Part shown: positions 60,862 through 64,000 of the stretch, one piece after another
Layout: every line of letters starts with the position of its first letter
How positions within the stretch are numbered: the stretch's first letter is position 1
Origin: DATKUK01 sp035530655
GTDB lineage: Bacteria; Planctomycetota; Phycisphaerae; UBA1845; DATKUK01
NCBI GenBank assembly: GCA_035530655.1
Contig: DATKUK010000093.1
Coordinates: forward strand, 7,705-71,704
DNA: 64,000 nt
Direction of reading: 5' to 3'
Position numbers and translations under genes: made by a program
The notes under the pieces: model-generated
Told to the model about the DNA's origin: nothing
The model's input: the letters and a program-made list of their open reading frames with translations, nothing else
Database searches by the model: none

Positions 60862-61158
60862 TCAGCGGGCCTGGCGGGCGGGCGACGATCGGCATGTCAG
60901 CAGCGTCGCGCTGTGGGCGTCGAGCCAAACACCCACCCCTCCAGGATCAGCCGGCTGGCTGGCGACCAGGTCGCACCAGGGCGTCCGCGCAATATCGACG
61001 CGGATCAACCCGGGCGTGCCGGAGAAGTTGGCTACCAGCAGGTACTGCCGGTTGTCGCGGGCTCGAACGAGCAGGGCCCGGCTGACGTCGTCGCGACCGT
61101 CGTATCGGCCTAGCCGGGTAACCCCAAAGGCTCTGGTTCCAGACAGTCGGTACTTGTA
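60862..61158 (-). pseudogene. C-terminal remnant of a glycoside hydrolase
   Basis: About 98 codons on the minus strand encode a beta-sandwich-like tail: YKYRLSGTRAFGVTRLGRYD, ALLVRARDNRQYLLVANFSG, TPWCDLVASQ and GVWLDAHSATLLTC. This is the usual C-terminal domain pattern of GH13-like or related glycosidases (VxNFSxxP, W.DLx). The frame continues upstream only into shadow sequence opposite GH116, and there is no catalytic domain. It looks like a truncated gene end. Confidence 0.45.
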
Positions 61159-61225
61159 TCCTGCCGTCGATGAGCGCCCGGCGGGCACGCGTCCCGGCGG
61201 CGCATGACCAAGGAAGGAGCGCGAG

Positions 61226-63817
61226 ATGGCCAAGGTCCGTCCGTACCCGACCAAGCTGCTCAAGGGCGAAAAGTCGCAACGAACCTTCACCGGCGCCAAC
61301 GCCGCCCAGATCGCCATGCCGCTTGGTGGCATCGGCGCCGGCTGTATCTGCCTTAACGGCAGCGGCGGCTTGCAGGACTTCTCGATCCGCAACCGTCCAG
61401 CCACCACCGCCATGCCCGACCGACACGCCTCGGGCGACGAGGCCCTCGCAGTGTTGCACATCAAGGGACGCAAGCCGCTCACCAAACTTGTGGAGGGTGA
61501 GTATCCCGCCGAGAAGATCTACGACCTGGGCCTGAAGGCCGGCGGAAATCGGGGTGGTGACTGCCACGGCCTGCCGCGTTTTCAGCGTTGCTCCTTCCGC
61601 GGGGAGTATCCGTTCGGGTTCGTTCGGCTGAGCGATCCGGCCGTGCCGCTGCGCGTGAGCATCACGGGCTTTAGTCCCTTTGTACCGCTGGACGACGTCG
61701 GCTCGGGTACTCCCTGCGCAGTTCTGGAGTACACCCTCGAGAATCGCTCCGACGCGAAGGTGGACTACGAATTCTCGTACCACCTGAGCCATCTTGCCGA
61801 CGGCGGACCGGGTGGGCAGGCCACGCGCAATGCCGCCATGCCTGACCGAGGCGTATTCTTCTACAACAAGCGCCCCCCTCACGCCGAGGATTTCGGCAGT
61901 GCCAGCCTTACCGTGGTCGGCCACCCACCCGTTATCAAGGCGATGTGGTTTCGCGGCGGCTGGTTCGATTCGGTTTCCGTCTTGTGGCGTGAGCTGACGA
62001 CCGGCACCTTCCAGCCCAACGAGGCTTCACCCGACGAAGATACACCCGGGCGCAACGGCGGGTCGATCCTGCTGCCCGGATCGCTCGAACCCGGCGAGCG
62101 GATCACCTACCCGATCGTCATCACCTGGTACTTCCCTAATGGCCACTATGCGGCGGGGCGACCGCCTCAACAAGAAGCGACCTACAACGGCGAATCCGCC
62201 GACGAAAATGCGCCGCCGAAGTGGCGACCTTTCTACACCTCACAATGGACCGACGCGCGCGAGGTGGCCGAGTACGTTCACGCCAGCTATGTATCGCTGC
62301 GCGACAACACGCAGGCCTTCCACGATGCGCTATTTCGTTCGTCGCTGCCGTCCTATGTGCTCGACGCGGTGTCGGCCAACCTGGCGATCCTCAAATCACC
62401 CACCGTACTCCGCCAGGAAAACGGCAACGTCTGGGCGTGGGAGGGCTGCTTCTGTGACGCGGGCTGCTGTCCCGGTTCGTGTACGCACGTGTGGAACTAC
62501 GCCCAGGCCTTGCCGCACCTGTTCCCGCATCTGGAGCGGACGCTGCGCCAGCAGGAGCTTAGCCGGTCCATGGACGACCGCGGTCACGTCAATTTCCGCT
62601 CAGCCTTGCCGGACGGCCCGACCACGCACGACCACCACGCCGCCGCCGACGGGCAGCTCGGCGGCATCATGAAGCTCTACCGCGACTGGCAGATTTGCGG
62701 CGACGACGCGTGGCTTGCGCACCTCTATCCGGCGGCCAAGAAGAGCATCGACTATTGCATCGAAACGTGGGACCCCCAGCGGCAGGGCGTGCTGATCGAG
62801 CCGCACCATAACACGTACGACATCGAGTTCTGGGGCCCCGACGGTATGTGTTCGAGCATCTACGTGGCGGCTCTGACGGCGATGGCCGTTATGGCGCAAC
62901 ACCTCGAACACCATGAGGACGCGCAACACTACGACGACCTCGCGGCGCGCGGTGCCGCACAGCTCGACGGTGAGCTGTTCAACGGCCGCTATTTCCAGCA
63001 GAAAGTCGTGTACGAGGCGTTGCGCGACACGTCGTTCGCCGAGCTGATCGCCGGCGTCGACGCCAACAGCAGCCCGGAGCTGCAACTGCTCAAGAAAGAG
63101 GGACCCAAGTACCAGTATGGATCGGGTTGCCTATCGGACGGGGTGATCGGGGCGTGGATGGCGCGAATCTACGGCATCGACACGCCACAGACCTCTCGCC
63201 ACGTCCGCAGGCATCTCAAGGCCGTCTTTCGGTACAACTTCAAGCACGATCTGGCCGACCACGCATGCACGCAGCGGCCGGGCTATGCCATCGGCCATGA
63301 GCCGGGGCTGCTGCTGTGTACCTGGCCCGACGGCGGGAAACCCACGCTGCCCTTCGTCTACAGCGACGAGGTGTGGACCGGCATCGAGTATCAGGTGGCC
63401 TCGCATCTGATCGAAGAAGGTATGGTGGACGAGGGTCTGACCATCGTCCGAGCCGCCCGCAGCCGATACGACGGGCGCGTACGCAATCCGTGGAACGAGT
63501 ACGAATGCGGCAGCTATTACGCCCGCGCTATGGCCAGCTATGCCCTGTTGGGCTCGCTGAGCGGGTTCCGCTACTCAGCCGTCACACGGACCCTTTGGTT
63601 CGGCCCACGTCTGGCGGCCAAACGGTTCAGGACATTCTTCTGCACGGCCAGCGGATGGGGCACCATCCTGCTGACACGAAAGTCGCTGACCATACAGATG
63701 ATTCAAGGGCAGTTAGCCGTCGACAGAATCCGACTGACCGTCAACGGCAAGACGCGCGAGCTTCCCGCCAATCTGGTAGCCGAGGCGGGCACAAAAGCCG
63801 TCGTCAAACTGGGGTGA
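61226..63817 (+). CDS. GH116 beta-glucosidase/glucosylceramidase-like enzyme
   Basis: An 863-residue GH116 protein (GBA2-like). The N-terminal beta-sandwich begins at about 25 (IAMPLGGIGAGCICLNGSGGLQDFSI, the family start). The (alpha/alpha)6 catalytic domain includes NGNVWAWEGC, GSCTHVWNYAQALPHLFPHLER, DGPTTHDHHAAADGQLGG and EPHHNTYDIEFWG (likely nucleophile Glu and neighbouring active-site residues). It has no signal peptide, so it is probably intracellular. It should cleave beta-glucosides or beta-xylosides. GGAG-type site precedes ATG 61226. Confidence 0.92.
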   Translation: MAKVRPYPTKLLKGEKSQRTFTGANAAQIAMPLGGIGAGCICLNGSGGLQDFSIRNRPATTAMPDRHASGDEALAVLHIKGRKPLTKLVEGEYPAEKIYDLGLKAGGNRGGDCHGLPRFQRCSFRGEYPFGFVRLSDPAVPLRVSITGFSPFVPLDDVGSGTPCAVLEYTLENRSDAKVDYEFSYHLSHLADGGPGGQATRNAAMPDRGVFFYNKRPPHAEDFGSASLTVVGHPPVIKAMWFRGGWFDSVSVLWRELTTGTFQPNEASPDEDTPGRNGGSILLPGSLEPGERITYPIVITWYFPNGHYAAGRPPQQEATYNGESADENAPPKWRPFYTSQWTDAREVAEYVHASYVSLRDNTQAFHDALFRSSLPSYVLDAVSANLAILKSPTVLRQENGNVWAWEGCFCDAGCCPGSCTHVWNYAQALPHLFPHLERTLRQQELSRSMDDRGHVNFRSALPDGPTTHDHHAAADGQLGGIMKLYRDWQICGDDAWLAHLYPAAKKSIDYCIETWDPQRQGVLIEPHHNTYDIEFWGPDGMCSSIYVAALTAMAVMAQHLEHHEDAQHYDDLAARGAAQLDGELFNGRYFQQKVVYEALRDTSFAELIAGVDANSSPELQLLKKEGPKYQYGSGCLSDGVIGAWMARIYGIDTPQTSRHVRRHLKAVFRYNFKHDLADHACTQRPGYAIGHEPGLLLCTWPDGGKPTLPFVYSDEVWTGIEYQVASHLIEEGMVDEGLTIVRAARSRYDGRVRNPWNEYECGSYYARAMASYALLGSLSGFRYSAVTRTLWFGPRLAAKRFRTFFCTASGWGTILLTRKSLTIQMIQGQLAVDRIRLTVNGKTRELPANLVAEAGTKAVVKLG

Positions 63818-63835
63818 GCCGCCTCCGCGACTGCA

Positions 63836-63855
63836 CAGCCCCCGCGCAGGGGCTG
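63836..63855 (+). terminator. Hairpin after GH116 gene
   Basis: CAGCCCC-CGCGCA-GGGGCTG, a perfect 7-bp stem 19 nt after the GH116 stop. A second stem, GCGATC-TCC-GATCGC, lies at 63871-63885. No T-run follows either. Confidence 0.45.
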
Positions 63856-63968
63856 CTAACCCCAGAATAAGCGATCTCCGATCGCGTTTCGCACAGGAAA
63901 AGGCCTTCAAGCGGCGGTATACTGTAGTTTGATAGAGAACAACACCCGCCGGCAAGGAGGCCTTTCAA

Positions 63969-64000
63969 GTGAAGCATTCTACACGATCCGGACGTCGCCG
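63969..64000 (+). CDS. Start of a gene cut by the window end
   Basis: AGGAGG (63955-63960) lies 8 nt before GTG 63969, and the frame reads MKHSTRSGRR to the end of the window. Short basic N-termini of this kind often precede a type IV pseudopilin-like hydrophobic helix in Planctomycetes, but that part is outside the window, so the identity is only a guess. Confidence 0.5.
   Translation, partial: MKHSTRSGRR

Noticed and set aside
1..64000. CRISPR arrays and insertion sequences
   Set aside because: No regularly spaced repeats, Cas genes, transposase motifs or terminal inverted repeats flanking a gene were seen.

Overview
The window is high-GC bacterial DNA (roughly low-60s % GC by eye). It looks like a Planctomycetes chromosome, probably from the Phycisphaerae side. 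This is inference from gene content: a SpoVG with a zinc-ribbon insertion and acidic tail, a secreted beta-helix protein ending in a dockerin, a bacterial GH116 enzyme, a sigma-54 activator, the MEP isoprenoid genes ispE and ispF, and many short remnant-filled gaps. No rRNA, CRISPR array or complete insertion sequence was seen. One tRNA-Lys(TTT) is present.

Layout. 1-2345: sensor kinase plus NtrC-type regulator, the latter cut by the window edge. 2921-3979: an alpha/beta hydrolase. 4365-11639: a defence island of visibly lower GC. It has a four-gene minus-strand operon (DruA/DUF4338 protein, four-helix membrane protein, zinc-ribbon/protein-kinase/ATPase fusion, and an unrecognised 368-residue protein), divergent from an AbiEi/AbiEii type IV toxin-antitoxin pair with a palindromic operator. 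11640-13125: remnants and a possible small lipoprotein. 13126-14901: a polytopic glycosyltransferase. 15015-19290: ispF-cysS-ruvC-ruvA-ruvB on the minus strand. 19412-31762: mostly metabolic and housekeeping genes (FGGY kinase, sugar epimerase, PHP protein, receiver-XRE regulator, ASCH protein, Nif3-like protein, PpiC lipoprotein, aminotransferase, a first acetolactate synthase, PilZ, PIG-L deacetylase).

31829-37119: a P-loop protein, a BtuFDC/FecBED-like metal or cobalamin ABC importer, and a TPR-like membrane protein, followed by a large MscK-like channel (37218-40718). 40773-41090: a candidate structured minus-strand RNA with an extended match to the 16S anti-Shine-Dalgarno tail. 41846-44913: an ilvB-ilvH-sugar isomerase operon. 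45307-46816: ispE-spoVG. 47014-57564: a VTT membrane protein, AMMECR1, a TIGR04076 protein, a phosphatase, the dockerin beta-helix protein, RmuC, an aldo/keto reductase, a UVR-motif protein, a URO-D-like protein, an ABC ATPase and an Rrf2 regulator. 57832-64000: tRNA-Lys, a frameshifted DUF3997 gene, a methyltransferase, a second PilZ paralogue, a glycosidase remnant, GH116, and the start of one more gene.

The most interesting content is the DruA-centred operon at 4365-9772. It lacks the DruE helicase of known Druantia systems and instead encodes a kinase-ATPase fusion, so it may be an undescribed defence system. Second is the candidate RNA at 40773-41090. Third is the AbiE operator, which places the antitoxin start at a probable leaderless ATG.
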